Shown: positions 51,472-63,520, counted from the stretch's first letter. The stretch: DNA of 64,000 bases from Rhodospirillales bacterium (GCA_014323865.1 JACONG010000016.1:143685-207684), one strand, 5' to 3'. Program-made: numbers and translations. The notes: a model not told the origin generated them from the sequence alone.

Positions 51472-53376
51472 ATGGCGGAGACATCCACCGGGGAACGCCA
51501 CGACTTCCAGGCCGAGGTCAACCGGATCCTCGATATCGTCGTCAACTCGCTCTACTCCAAGCGCGAGGTTTTCCTGCGCGAACTGATCTCGAATGCATCG
51601 GACGCTTGCGACAGGCTGCGCTATGAGGCCCAACTTGACGGTACACTGCTCAAGGACGATCCCGAACTCCGGATCACGATCGCGCCGGACGCCAGGAAGA
51701 AGACGCTGACGGTCTCCGATAATGGCATCGGCATGACCCGCGACGAGTTGGTCGAGAACCTCGGCACGATCGCAGGGTCCGGCACCGCGAGGTTCGCCGA
51801 ACAGCTCGCCGAGGCCGAGAAGGACAAGGCCAAGAGGGAGAAGTCGGACGTCAGCCTGATCGGCCAGTTCGGCGTTGGCTTCTACGCCGCCTTCATGGCC
51901 GCCGACGCGGTGACGGTGACGAGCCGCCGCGCCGGGTCCGACGAGGCCTGGCGCTGGACCTCGGACGGCTGCACCGGGTTCTCGATTGACGAGGCCGATG
52001 CGGAGACCCCGCGCGGCACGACGATTGAACTGAAGCTCAAGAAGGACGCCAAGGAGTTCTCTGAGACCCTGCGCGTCGAGACCATCATCAAGACCTACTC
52101 CGATCACGTCGGCCTGCCGGTCTGGCTCAGCGCCGACGGCGAGCAGCGCCAGATCAACGAGGCCGCCGCACTCTGGACCCGGTCGAAGTCCGAGATCACG
52201 GCTGACCAGTACACCGAATTCTATCGCCACGTGGGCCATGCCTTCGACGAGCCCTGGCTCACCCTCCACAACCGCACCGAGGGTGTCATCGCTTACACGA
52301 GCTTGCTGTTCGTACCGACCATGGCGCCGATGGATCTGTTCGATCCGTCCCGCCGCCACGGTGTGAAACTCTACGTGCGGAAGGTCTTCATCACCGAGGA
52401 GTGCGAGGGCATGGTCCCGGCCTGGCTGCGCTTCCTGAAGGGTGTGGTTGATTCCGAGGACCTGCCGCTCAACGTCAGCCGCGAAGTGCTGCAGAACAAC
52501 CCGATTGTCGCGAAAATCTCCAAGGCGCTGGTCAAGCGCGTGCTCAACGAACTGAAGAAGAAGGCTGAGAAGGACGCCGAAGCCTACGCCCAGTTCTGGG
52601 AGACCTTCGGCCAGGTCCTGAAAGAAGGCATCTACGAGGATGCCGAACGCCGCGACGCCCTCCTGAAACTCGCCCGCTTCCGTTCCACCGAAGCAGATGG
52701 CTGGGTTGGCCTCGACGACTACATCGGCCGCATGAAGGAGGGCCAGGACCAGATCTTCATGCTGACCGGCGACAACGCAGAGACGATGAAGAAGAGCCCG
52801 ATGTTGGAGGCCTTCCGCGCCAAGGGCGTCGAGGTCCTGCTGCTTGACGATCCGGTTGACGAATTCTGGACCATGTCGGCCAACGCTTACGAGGAAAAAT
52901 CCTTCACCAGCGTCAGCCGCAGCGACATCGATCTCTCGACCATCAGCGGCGCGGATGACAAGGACGACGAGACCAAGGACGAGGAAACCTGCGGCGACAC
53001 CGCCCCACTGATTGCCATGATCAAGCTCGCGCTCGAAGGCCAGGTGAAAGACGTGCGCGAATCCAGGCGCCTCACGGACTCGGCCTGCTGCATCGTGGTC
53101 GACGAGGGCGACATGAACATGCGCCTGCAGAAGATGCTGCGCGCCACCGGCCAGCTCGGCATGGAGAGCGAACGTATCCTCGAGATCAACGCCAAACACC
53201 CGCTGATCCGCTCGCTCGGCGATCGCGCGAAGAGTGGCGGCACCCCAGGCGACATCGACGCCATGGCCCACCTGCTGCTCGATCAGGCCCTGATTCTGGA
53301 AGGCGAGCTGCCCAGGGACCCCACCCAGTTTGCCAGGCGCATGAGCGACGCGATGGCGCGCGCCGTGGGAGGTTAG
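51472..53376 (+). CDS. htpG: Chaperone HtpG (bacterial Hsp90)
   Basis: 634 residues. The GHKL ATP site is complete: RELISNASDACDRLRY, DNGIGM, GTIAGSGT and GQFGVGFYAAFMAAD. Middle-domain segments KLYVRKVFITEECEGMVPAWLRF and SEDLPLNVSREVLQ and a C-terminal dimerisation domain follow. It assists folding of client proteins under stress. It appears monocistronic. Confidence 0.97.
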   Translation: MAETSTGERHDFQAEVNRILDIVVNSLYSKREVFLRELISNASDACDRLRYEAQLDGTLLKDDPELRITIAPDARKKTLTVSDNGIGMTRDELVENLGTIAGSGTARFAEQLAEAEKDKAKREKSDVSLIGQFGVGFYAAFMAADAVTVTSRRAGSDEAWRWTSDGCTGFSIDEADAETPRGTTIELKLKKDAKEFSETLRVETIIKTYSDHVGLPVWLSADGEQRQINEAAALWTRSKSEITADQYTEFYRHVGHAFDEPWLTLHNRTEGVIAYTSLLFVPTMAPMDLFDPSRRHGVKLYVRKVFITEECEGMVPAWLRFLKGVVDSEDLPLNVSREVLQNNPIVAKISKALVKRVLNELKKKAEKDAEAYAQFWETFGQVLKEGIYEDAERRDALLKLARFRSTEADGWVGLDDYIGRMKEGQDQIFMLTGDNAETMKKSPMLEAFRAKGVEVLLLDDPVDEFWTMSANAYEEKSFTSVSRSDIDLSTISGADDKDDETKDEETCGDTAPLIAMIKLALEGQVKDVRESRRLTDSACCIVVDEGDMNMRLQKMLRATGQLGMESERILEINAKHPLIRSLGDRAKSGGTPGDIDAMAHLLLDQALILEGELPRDPTQFARRMSDAMARAVGG

Positions 53377-53381
53377 GCCTC

Positions 53382-54030
53382 AAGCAAAGAGGAAGTTGGA
53401 CTCGCTCAGTTCGTGCGTGCCCCAGCTCCCGAAGGAGATCGTAAGTGAGGCCCGCTCCCCGAACATGATCAATCGCAGGCCGTCTCCAAGCCCCATGATG
53501 TCGAGATCGGCGAAATGATCGACCCCGACATCATGGAGCCCCACGACATCTTGAGACGACCAAAGCCCAATGGTCTCATCGTGCCCACCTGCCTGCCCGT
53601 CAGAACCAGCCGTGTAGTTAGAAGACGCCAGTGCCTTCGCATCCGAACATGGTGTCGTTGCCCGTCCCCGCCGTCGATCACATCGTTCGAGCTGGTCCGG
53701 GCCATGGTTTCGTCGGCAAACGTTCCAGCACCCAGCAAGCCAGCACCCAGCAAGTAATTGGTCTCAAGAAACGCAATCGCTTTGTCGGATGATGTCGTCA
53801 CCAGGGTGAGAAAGCTGTCAGTATCGATCTGGATGAGCAGTGTATGGTCATCCACCACAGTCAGGGCAGGATCGTCGAGAGAATCCCCACTCGACGTTGA
53901 CGAGATGAAGGCGGTCCTTCTCCGAATGGAAGTCTTCGATCAACATCATGGCCAGCGTCGGCACCATTGATCAGAAACCGGTCGGCACCATCACCGTCCA
54001 GAAGTGTGTCGTCACCGTCGTATGGATCCG
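53382..54030 (-). pseudogene. RTX-type calcium-binding protein remnant
   Basis: Joining frames on the minus strand gives GDDTLLDGDGADRFLINGAD, IEDFHSEKDRLHLVNVEW, SSNDVIDGGDG and ETIGLWSSQDVVGLHDVG, ending THELSESNFLFA and a stop at 53382. NDxIDGGDG nonapeptide-like repeats and the DxIxDFxxEKDxLxL segment are typical of type I-secreted RTX proteins. At least three frameshifts and one in-frame stop separate the pieces, so no functional product is possible. Confidence 0.7.
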
Positions 54031-54212
54031 CCGACCGGCCGCCGTGTGCTCTTCATCAGTCCGACCTAGACGACCCGGCTGGAAGGCTTGACCGTCGAGG
54101 AGAGCAAGCCGCTCTCGGTATTCGGCAATCTCTCGGGTTAAGCACTTGACAAATTTGCAAGATTTGAGCTCATAGTCTTGGTCACGCCCTTCCGGACCGA
54201 AGAGTTCCGACC

Positions 54213-55118
54213 GTGACCGAAGCCGATTTGAGCCCCTATCTCGAACAGACCGCCGTCAGTGATCCTGGCCGCTTCGGCGCTGTTCTCGACCAGTTCGATC
54301 CCGACATCCGGACCCTGCCCGCACAGGTCTCCGCCCTGATGATACACCCCGGTGTCGCGGCCGTCCTGGGGCTGCCGATCACGGCCGAACAGGACCTGGA
54401 CCGGCGACACCGCACGGTCGCGCGCCTGCTGGAACATCTCATGGCCCGCGACGACGGGCCGGTGGCCCAAGGCCGTGCTTTGGAGAAGAGGCTTGGCGGC
54501 ATCTGCCGCGATCATGCCATGCTCGGTGTCGCCGTGTTGCGACACCACGGCATCCCCGCGCGCATGCGCGGCGGCTTCTCGCGTTACTTCACCGCCGGCT
54601 TCTGGGATGACCACTGGGTCGCCGAGGTCTGGCACGCCGGCGCCTGGCGGCTGGTCGACATGCAGCTCGGACCTCAGGGCCTCAAGATGTGTTCCCGGTC
54701 GGTCGAGCCGTGGGACGTGGTGCGCGACGCCTTCGTCTGTTCGCCGGAGTCCTGGCTTGCCTGCCGCCGTGGCACGGTCGACGCCGATCACATCGGGGTC
54801 TGTCAGATCGGCCTGACCGGACACTGGTTCGCCGCCACCAGCGTGGTGCGCGATGCGGCGTCACTCGCCTGCATCGAACTTCTACCGTGGGACTACTGGT
54901 CGGGCATCGACACCCTCGCCAACGCCCGGGAGCGCCTGCCCGAGTTCGCCACAGAGACTGATGCCATCGCCGATCGCCTGCTCGGCGGTGGCGCGACATT
55001 CGAGAATGCCAGGGACGTTCTCGAGACGGTGCCGTGGATCGGTATTCCCGAAATGGTCGTCAGCTATCACGGATCGGGTGACCCGGGCTTCGAAATCGTC
55101 ACCCTGTACGCGGCCTGA
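54213..55118 (+). CDS. Transglutaminase-like domain protein
   Basis: 301 residues, GTG start at 54213. The Cys-His-Asp triad of the transglutaminase core is visible: Cys in GRALEKRLGGICRDHAMLGVAVLRHHGIPAR, His in DDHWVAEVWHAGAWRLVDMQ, Asp in LVDMQLGP. Bacterial members usually act as cysteine proteases or amidases. No signal peptide, so cytoplasmic. Convergent with the DUF1223 gene. Confidence 0.87.
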   Translation: MTEADLSPYLEQTAVSDPGRFGAVLDQFDPDIRTLPAQVSALMIHPGVAAVLGLPITAEQDLDRRHRTVARLLEHLMARDDGPVAQGRALEKRLGGICRDHAMLGVAVLRHHGIPARMRGGFSRYFTAGFWDDHWVAEVWHAGAWRLVDMQLGPQGLKMCSRSVEPWDVVRDAFVCSPESWLACRRGTVDADHIGVCQIGLTGHWFAATSVVRDAASLACIELLPWDYWSGIDTLANARERLPEFATETDAIADRLLGGGATFENARDVLETVPWIGIPEMVVSYHGSGDPGFEIVTLYAA

Positions 55119-55141
55119 AGCCTGGAGAGAATTCACCCATT

Positions 55142-55165
55142 CAGACTGATTCAATCTGAACGGGA
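55142..55165. repeat. Dispersed intergenic repeat at the DUF1223 3' end
   Basis: The text cccgttcagattgaatcagtctgaatgg (minus strand) matches the sequence at the end of holA (11946-11973) at about four-fifths of positions. In both cases it supplies the gene's last codons (RSD, stop). Inverted arms TCAGA / TCTGA allow a small hairpin between convergent genes. Confidence 0.5.
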
Positions 55166-55918
55166 TATGCTCTGGTAGGCATCGGCCATCTGGTCGTAGG
55201 TGATCTCACGGGCACCGAGGATCGGGCCGAGACCTTCGGGCTGCACGATGATGGCGCCGCCGAAACCGTGGTCGCCGTTGGCGTTCACGATTGACTCCCA
55301 GGGCAGCATGATGTCCATCGCCGCGCCGTTCCACATGCCGATCGCTGTCAGCTCGTCGACGATGTTCGCGTGGACGAGATGTTTGCCGGCGTTTTCACCC
55401 GACGTGACATCGGATTCAGCATCCAGGATATAGCGCGCGAACCAGATGGTCGCGTTGCCATCGTAGTCTGCCTCCGGGATCGAGATCGTCAGCGCACGGC
55501 TCTCCGACCAAGCCATGCCGATGGCGATGGCGGCCGGCTGCTGCGCGGCGTGATCGATCACGGCGTCAACACGGCGGCGATCCGAGCCCACGACGTGCTG
55601 GGCCCCGCCGACCACCAGCTGCGGCGTATAGATCATCGGCTCACCCATGGCGCGAGCGTAGCCGCGCTGGCGATTCGTGAAGGCCTCACTGGCGAAGCGG
55701 TCCTTCCAGCCGAGGTAATCCCAGTAGTCGACGTGAAAGGCGAGCGCGATGACGTTGTCGCGTTCGCGGAGATCAAAGAGATACTCCTCGGCTGGCGGGC
55801 ACGAGTTGCACCCCTCGGACGTGTAGAGCTCGACCACCACCGGTGACTCGGCGCTGGCAGGACCGGCGCCGATTGCCAGGGCAGCGGTAGCGGCGATAAG
55901 GAAATTGCGCATTTGCAT
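55151..55918 (-). CDS. DUF1223 thioredoxin-like secreted protein
   Basis: 255 residues from the ATG at 55918. A signal peptide (MRNFLIAATAALAIGAGPASA) precedes VVVELYTSEGCNSCPPAEEYLFDL, where CxxC sits in a thioredoxin-like fold. The family signature HVDYWDYLGWKDRFASEAFTNRQRGYA is intact. Probably periplasmic; function unknown, with redox activity possible. An in-frame ATG at 55957 is less likely. Confidence 0.88.
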   Translation of the reverse strand: MQMRNFLIAATAALAIGAGPASAESPVVVELYTSEGCNSCPPAEEYLFDLRERDNVIALAFHVDYWDYLGWKDRFASEAFTNRQRGYARAMGEPMIYTPQLVVGGAQHVVGSDRRRVDAVIDHAAQQPAAIAIGMAWSESRALTISIPEADYDGNATIWFARYILDAESDVTSGENAGKHLVHANIVDELTAIGMWNGAAMDIMLPWESIVNANGDHGFGGAIIVQPEGLGPILGAREITYDQMADAYQSISRSD

Positions 55919-55998
55919 GACGGGTTGGAGTGTGGTCAGGGCTCGGGTCACCAGCAAGTCACGTTCGGGTTATGGTCGGCGACGAACGAGGCGACATC

Positions 55999-56555
55999 AT
56001 GAGCATGATCTACCTTCTGCGCCGCGACGAAACCGAGTGGAACCGGATCGGGCGGCCCAGGTCGAGACTATGGAAACGCTGCTGCCGGGCCTGCAGCCCT
56101 CACGCTCGACGGTGCCGATCTGGTGCAGCCCGCTGGAGCACAAACGTCAGAGCTGCGCGATCGTCTGTGCTGCGCTCGGTCGCGACACGAAGGCTGTGCG
56201 CTACGGCGAGCGGCTGATGGAGGTCAGCAACGGTGCCTGGTAAGGCCTGACCGCGACCGAGAAGGTGTTGCAGGACAAGGCGGCCTTTGACCGGCAACGA
56301 AGCAATCCCTTCCGCAACGTGCTACCAGGCGGCCGGTGCTATCGCGAGGTCTATGAGCGGATCACGCCGTAGCTTCGCGAAAGCGATCTCTCAGGCGACA
56401 TCGTCGTCATCGCCCATCTCATCCTCATCAAGATGCTCATCGCAGCAGCCTGCGACAGCGATCCCGAACTGCTGTCGGCATGCCGATCGGCCAGGACGCG
56501 ATCTGTCTGATCGAGGACGGCAGCTACCGGATGGTCGACACCGGCTACACGGAAG
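55999..56555 (+). pseudogene. Histidine phosphatase family pseudogene
   Basis: MSMIYLLRRDETEWNRIGR (RHG replaced by RRD) switches frame near 56055 to QVETMETLLPGLQPS and PIWCSPLEHKRQSCAIVC, then a TAA at 56240. The same frame goes on NPFRNVLPGGRCYREVYERI, a TAG (56368), and DIVVIAHLILIKMLIAA. A further shift gives MPIGQDAICLIEDGSYRMVD. Shape and order match phosphoglycerate-mutase-like phosphatases, but the catalytic arginine-histidine-glycine and the second histidine are lost. Confidence 0.7.
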
Positions 56556-56559
56556 ACGA

Positions 56560-57014
56560 TCCTGACCGACCGCGGCTTCGCACTCTGGTTCGCGCTGGAG
56601 GACGCCTCGATCTACGCCATGCTCCGGAGCCTGGTGAAGCAGGGCCTGGCCGAGGTGATGGGCGAGGAGCAGGTCGGCAATCGTCCGTCCCGGATCCGCT
56701 ATCGCATCACACGCGCCGGCCTCCGTGCGCTTGCCGACGAGCTGCCCAATGCACTTTGTCTCGTCACGCCAAGGCCCAAGCCTGTTCATGTCGCGCTGGC
56801 AGCGATGGATGAGTACGAACCGGACGAACTGCGCGCCCATCTTGTCGCGCGCCAAACGGCGCTGGCCGAACGACACGATCTGATCCGCGAGCGCACGTCC
56901 GCCGCACCCTCTCGGATTCTGGCCCGTCGCGAACGGGTCCTGCTCGATGCGGAGCTCAACTGGATCGCGACCGAAATCGAAAATCACGACAAACAATGGG
57001 GAGACCCGTCATGA
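56560..57014 (+). pseudogene. PadR-like regulator, N-terminally truncated
   Basis: Open frame to 57014 containing SIYAMLRSLVKQGLAEVMG and RPSRIRYRITRAGLRALADEL, the PadR wing-helix pattern, then a helical C-terminal part (LVARQTALAERHDLIRER). The first helices of the winged-helix domain are missing and the preceding sequence belongs to the phosphatase remnant. Its last codons overlap the start of the Nudix remnant (ATGA), suggesting the three once formed an operon. Confidence 0.5.
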
Positions 57015-57378
57015 CCCAGGTCATCGCCAATCTGGTGGTGACCAACGATGCCGGCGAGGTGCTCTTCGTCCGCCTACGATCCCGATAGCGAGAAGTGGTG
57101 GCTGCCCGGCCGCGACGTCGCGCCCTGCACCCACCCCGACGATACGGCGAAGGCCGTGCTCGACGAGATGGACGGTCTCGATGCCGGGGAACCCGCGTTC
57201 GATCATGTCGAGTCGTTCCGCGGCCGCCGCGGCTGGCATCTCGCCTTCCATGACCCAGGTGAAGGCGACGGGAACGCCGATGGGAGACACCCTGTCGCAG
57301 TGGTCATCGTCCGACAACCTTCCAGCCACGGCCCACGGCGGATGGGAGAAAGCCATCGTCGCCAGGCTGACCGGTTGA
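57011..57378 (+). pseudogene. Nudix hydrolase pseudogene (two frameshifts)
   Basis: Frame 1 from the ATG at 57011 reads MTQVIANLVVTNDAGEVLFV. Frame 2 from about 57075 reads YDPDSEKWWLPGRDVAPCTH and on to SFRGRRGWHLAFH. Frame 3 from about 57265 ends SSDNLPATAHGGWEKAIVAR. Together these follow the Nudix fold order, including the W-x-LPGR-x entry to the Nudix box, but the box's REx2EE glutamates are not recognisable. Confidence 0.6.
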
Positions 57379-57898
57379 TTGCGCGTCGGGTGATGCCAGT
57401 CGCCGTCAGACAGACCGCAACGGTGGCGTGACAGCTCCGGGCGCTCTTGCACGGAGATCTGCCATGACCCGACGCCATGTCCTGTACCGCCGCGCGGCGG
57501 CAGCGTTGTCGATGTTTCCTGTCGCAGGCCCGGGCGCGGCGTCCTGTCCCGCTGACCGGCCCGACGGCAGTTATGCGATGATCGCCCTGCGCAATGCCAG
57601 CGATGTCCTCTCGGCAATCGAGGGTTATGCGCCCGCGCGAGTCCGTCGCCTTCTCGGGCGACGCCCCGATCTGGATCGACGGCGTGATGCGGAAAACGGG
57701 GTGTGTTTTGATGCGAAACTCTTTGCGCAACTGAAACCGGCGGCGGACGGCGGGAGCGGTTCTCACCTGAACGGGAGGGCCGCGAGCGCCATCTTCCGCG
57801 CAGCGAGCAATCCGATATCGGTCCCATGTGCATGGGACTGCTTCGCTGCCCCGCTTTCGCGCCTCGCCTCTTTTCGTTGCCACAACACGGTACAACGC
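57379..57898. other. Region without a convincing gene
   Basis: An ATG at 57464 opens MTRRHVLYRRAAAALSMF, which resembles a twin-arginine signal, but the frame then looks random. A second frame carries ESVAFSGDAPIWIDGVMRK. Likely debris of a secreted protein gene; not identified. Confidence 0.3.
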
Positions 57899-57927
57899 TT
57901 GACATGGTCACCGGACTCTCGTATCAA
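57899..57927 (+). promoter_or_regulatory. Sigma-70-type promoter of the GTPase-like gene
   Basis: A perfect -35 TTGACA (57899-57904) is followed by -10 TATCAA (57922-57927) at 17-base spacing. Transcription would start near 57934, giving a 20-base leader with ribosome-binding site ACGGAGG before the ATG at 57955. Confidence 0.6.
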
Positions 57928-57954
57928 GGCTATCTTGGTACAACGGAGGACAAC

Positions 57955-60213
57955 ATGACGGGTCGATATACAGCATCAAAATCCCGAACCCAGAACAGGC
58001 CGGGCTGGAGCATGAGCTTTCGCCACCCGCTGCGCACCGACGCAAGAGGCAAACCGGGCCTGAAGGTGCGCCGGGGCCTTGGCACCGACGACGCAGACGA
58101 GGCGGACAGGCTTGTCGCTGAAATGAATGAGATGCTTTCCGACGAAAGCTGGTGGAATGCCTCGAAGCGTCAGCACGCCGGGCACCGATTCTCGAAGGTT
58201 GTTGTTGATGCGTTCTATGATGACATCCAGGCCGGACGGGCAGATACGTGGAAGCTCCGTGAAAAGCATATTCCGCTTCCGTCCGCCGATGACGGTTATT
58301 CCCGGGTCATGTTTGTCGGCACGACGGGGGCGGGGAAGACCTCGCTGTTGAGGCACTTCATCGGCTCAGACCCCGAGAGAGAACGGTTCCCTTCTACTTC
58401 GACCGCGAAAACAACGATCTCCGACATTGAGGTCATACCCTCCGAAGGGCGCTTCGCCGCAGCAGTCACCTTCTTCTCCGAACATCACGTTCAGGCCAAT
58501 ATCGAAGACTGTCTGGCGGATGCCTGCCTCGCGGTTTGGGAGTGGGATTCCGACGAGAAAATCATCGACGAGCTCTTGAATCACGACGATCAGACGTTTC
58601 GGCTTGGCTACGTTCTCGGTTCATGGCGAAAGGCGAAGCCTCCTGTTTCCCGGGACGACTGGTCGTTCGACGACGATGCCGCCGACGCTCCCGACTCGGC
58701 AGAAGGTTCGGATGACGAAGTCCCTGAAGACGAGCGCCGTGAAAATCAAATGACGCTGGAGCGCTATCTTGAGCGGATAAAGAGCCTTGCAAACAAGGTC
58801 TCCACGGCCATTTCGGGCGAGCTGGGCGAGGACATACAGGACTTGAGGGGCTCTGAACGAGACGCTGCAGGGGATCTTTTCGAGGAACGTGTTCAGGATG
58901 AACCCGATTTTGTGGAGATCGTCCATGATATACTTGACGATGTTCGATCACGCTTCGACCTGATCGAAGAGGGCACCTTGCAGCGGCGACGTTCCGGGTG
59001 GCCTGAAATCTGGACCTATACCACCGAGGACCGGGGCGATTTCATCCAGCAGGTCCGATGGTTTTCCAGCAACCATGCATCGCACTTCGGTCGTCTCTTG
59101 ACGCCTCTTGTCGATGGTGTCCGGGCCAAAGGACCGCTCTTTCCCAGCTTCCATGATATCCAGCCCCGACTGGTTCTTCTTGACGGCCAGGGTCTCGGTC
59201 ACACGCCGGAATCCTCTTCAAGCGTAACTACCCGCATCACCCGTCGATACCGCGAGGTTGACGCGATCCTTCTTGTCGATAACGCCCAGAACCCCATGCA
59301 GGCAGCGCCACTGGCCGTTTTGCGGTCAGTCGCGTCAAGCGGTCACAACAACAAACTTGCGATCGCATTCACGCATTTCGACCAGGTGAAGGGCGACAAT
59401 CTTCCCCGTTTCGAGGACAAGCGAAATCATGTCCTCGCCTCGGTCACCAATGCCCTCAGCAGCCTGAAAAATGTTCTCGGCCCGCCGGTCATCAGGGCTC
59501 TGGAGCGCGATCTCGACGACCGGTGCTTCATGCTGGGCGGACTGCACAGAGCGAACAAGCTTCCTGATGGTGTTACCAAGGAAATGAAGAGGCTTCTCGG
59601 ATTCTTCGAACGCGCAATTCTGCCGCCACCACCACCGGATGCCTGTCCCGTCTACGACATCACAGGACTTCTGTTTGCCGTGCAGGCCGCGGCGAACGAC
59701 TTTCAACGTCCCTGGAATGCCCGTCTCGGTCTGGGCATTCACGAAGGCGTGCATCGCGCGCACTGGGCAACAGTCAAGGCTCTCAACCGACGCATCGCAG
59801 GTGAGATGGACGACGAGTACAAAGAGCTCCGTCCGATCGCGGACCTTGTGGCCCGGCTGAATGAGTCGATTTCCCGGTTCCTCGATTCCCCTGTCAGGTG
59901 GACACGGGAGCCGGAAGACGAGAGCGCGGCGCAAACAGCAATCGCAACGATACGGCAGGCCGTGTTTACTGACCTCCACGACCTCGTCCCCGAACGGATG
60001 ATCGCGAAGCACCTCCCCGATTGGCGCGAAGCATACGAACGTCGTGATCGTGGCTCCACTTCTGTCAGAGCCCGTGAAATCCGTGACATCTACGAAGCCG
60101 CCGCGCCTGTCCCGACCGAACCTTCCGACGAGTTTCTTCGGGACATAAGGGCACTCGTGAGCCGATCTATCCGGAACAATGGCGGAAAACGGTGGGCCAC
60201 CTCTGATGAGTGA
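57955..60213 (+). CDS. Large GTPase-like protein with integrase-like N-terminus, family unknown
   Basis: 752 residues from the ATG at 57955 behind ACGGAGG. Residues about 15-70 (SMSFRHPLRTDARGKPGLKV...RRGLGTDDADEADRLVAEMN) resemble the arm-type DNA-binding start of tyrosine recombinases. Residues 122-130 are a P-loop GTTGAGKTS, with a Thr-rich G2-like stretch STSTAKTTISDIEV at 147-160. A D/E-rich insert spans about 233-263. G3-like DGQG is at 410-413 and G4-like THFD at 473-476, so the G domain is split by about 280 residues, as in some dynamin-like GTPases. The C-terminal 270 residues are helical. Lower GC than neighbours; no partner gene. Confidence 0.75.
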   Translation: MTGRYTASKSRTQNRPGWSMSFRHPLRTDARGKPGLKVRRGLGTDDADEADRLVAEMNEMLSDESWWNASKRQHAGHRFSKVVVDAFYDDIQAGRADTWKLREKHIPLPSADDGYSRVMFVGTTGAGKTSLLRHFIGSDPERERFPSTSTAKTTISDIEVIPSEGRFAAAVTFFSEHHVQANIEDCLADACLAVWEWDSDEKIIDELLNHDDQTFRLGYVLGSWRKAKPPVSRDDWSFDDDAADAPDSAEGSDDEVPEDERRENQMTLERYLERIKSLANKVSTAISGELGEDIQDLRGSERDAAGDLFEERVQDEPDFVEIVHDILDDVRSRFDLIEEGTLQRRRSGWPEIWTYTTEDRGDFIQQVRWFSSNHASHFGRLLTPLVDGVRAKGPLFPSFHDIQPRLVLLDGQGLGHTPESSSSVTTRITRRYREVDAILLVDNAQNPMQAAPLAVLRSVASSGHNNKLAIAFTHFDQVKGDNLPRFEDKRNHVLASVTNALSSLKNVLGPPVIRALERDLDDRCFMLGGLHRANKLPDGVTKEMKRLLGFFERAILPPPPPDACPVYDITGLLFAVQAAANDFQRPWNARLGLGIHEGVHRAHWATVKALNRRIAGEMDDEYKELRPIADLVARLNESISRFLDSPVRWTREPEDESAAQTAIATIRQAVFTDLHDLVPERMIAKHLPDWREAYERRDRGSTSVRAREIRDIYEAAAPVPTEPSDEFLRDIRALVSRSIRNNGGKRWATSDE

Positions 60214-60264
60214 TTCATCCCCTCTGGAACGTAAGGCTCCAGAGCAGCCAATGTCACCGACAAC

Positions 60265-60415
60265 ACGGGGCGCTTCAACGACAGGGGCGACTGGATCGGA
60301 CGCACACTCTCGCTTGCCACAGACGAAGGAACGACGTTCTGCACGGCCGTGGCCCTGCCGTTCCACAACCCCGAGAAACGCATCCCCCGCGGGCTCGACC
60401 GCGAGATTCCCTGAT
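60265..60415 (+). pseudogene. C-terminal gene fragment of unknown family
   Basis: One frame reads RFNDRGDWIGRTLSLATDEG, then TAVALPFHNPEKRIPRGLDR and a stop at 60415. It is protein-like in composition but has no start of its own. Unrecognised; probably the truncated end of a gene displaced by the GTPase-like gene. Confidence 0.35.
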
Positions 60416-60418
60416 CGG

Positions 60419-63088
<2,670 letters not shown>

Positions 63089-63195
63089 GGTGTCTCTCCA
63101 CAGGATGGTGTGCGTCGCTGGGGGGCTCTTCGGGCCCCGTTGGGCCGGAACATATACGGCAGGCCCCGGAAGGCAAATGACCGTTGCATTGAACC

Positions 63196-63520
63196 TCCGT
63201 CCTGGCCGAACAGGATGCGGCGACCATCGATCCGAACGGCAGCCTGGCGCTTCCGGCCGATCTCGGTGAACGTTCGGTCCATGTCGTCAGCGGCAGCCTG
63301 CTGGTCGGCGGCGCATCGTCGGACGGCCGCCGTCACCTCCGTTGGAGCTTTGTTGCGACCTCGAAGGACAAGATCGAACAGGCAAGGGACGACTGGCGAG
63401 CGGGCCGCTTCGGCAACGTCCCCGGCGACGAAAACGTGTTCATCCCGCTGTCCGATTGGACGTCACAACATGTCCCCGTCATCGTCCGGCTTGACCGCGG
63501 CATCACGGGGACATGTTGGT
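63196..63520 (+). pseudogene. Pirin-like protein remnant
   Basis: A frame without a start reads [20 protein letters not shown], then RHLRWSFVATSKDKIEQARD and WRAGRFGNVPGDENVFIPLS. It matches the C-terminal end of pirin-family cupins (ExA-VYVxxG; WNFVSSSxExIExAKxDWxxGRFxxxPGDxxEFIPLP). The N-terminal metal-binding cupin domain is missing and the cupin-2 part is shortened. Confidence 0.6.

Noticed and set aside
51304-53271. Open frame of 655 codons opposite htpG
   Set aside because: Shadow caused by codon bias; htpG is unambiguous and the antisense product has no recognisable domain.
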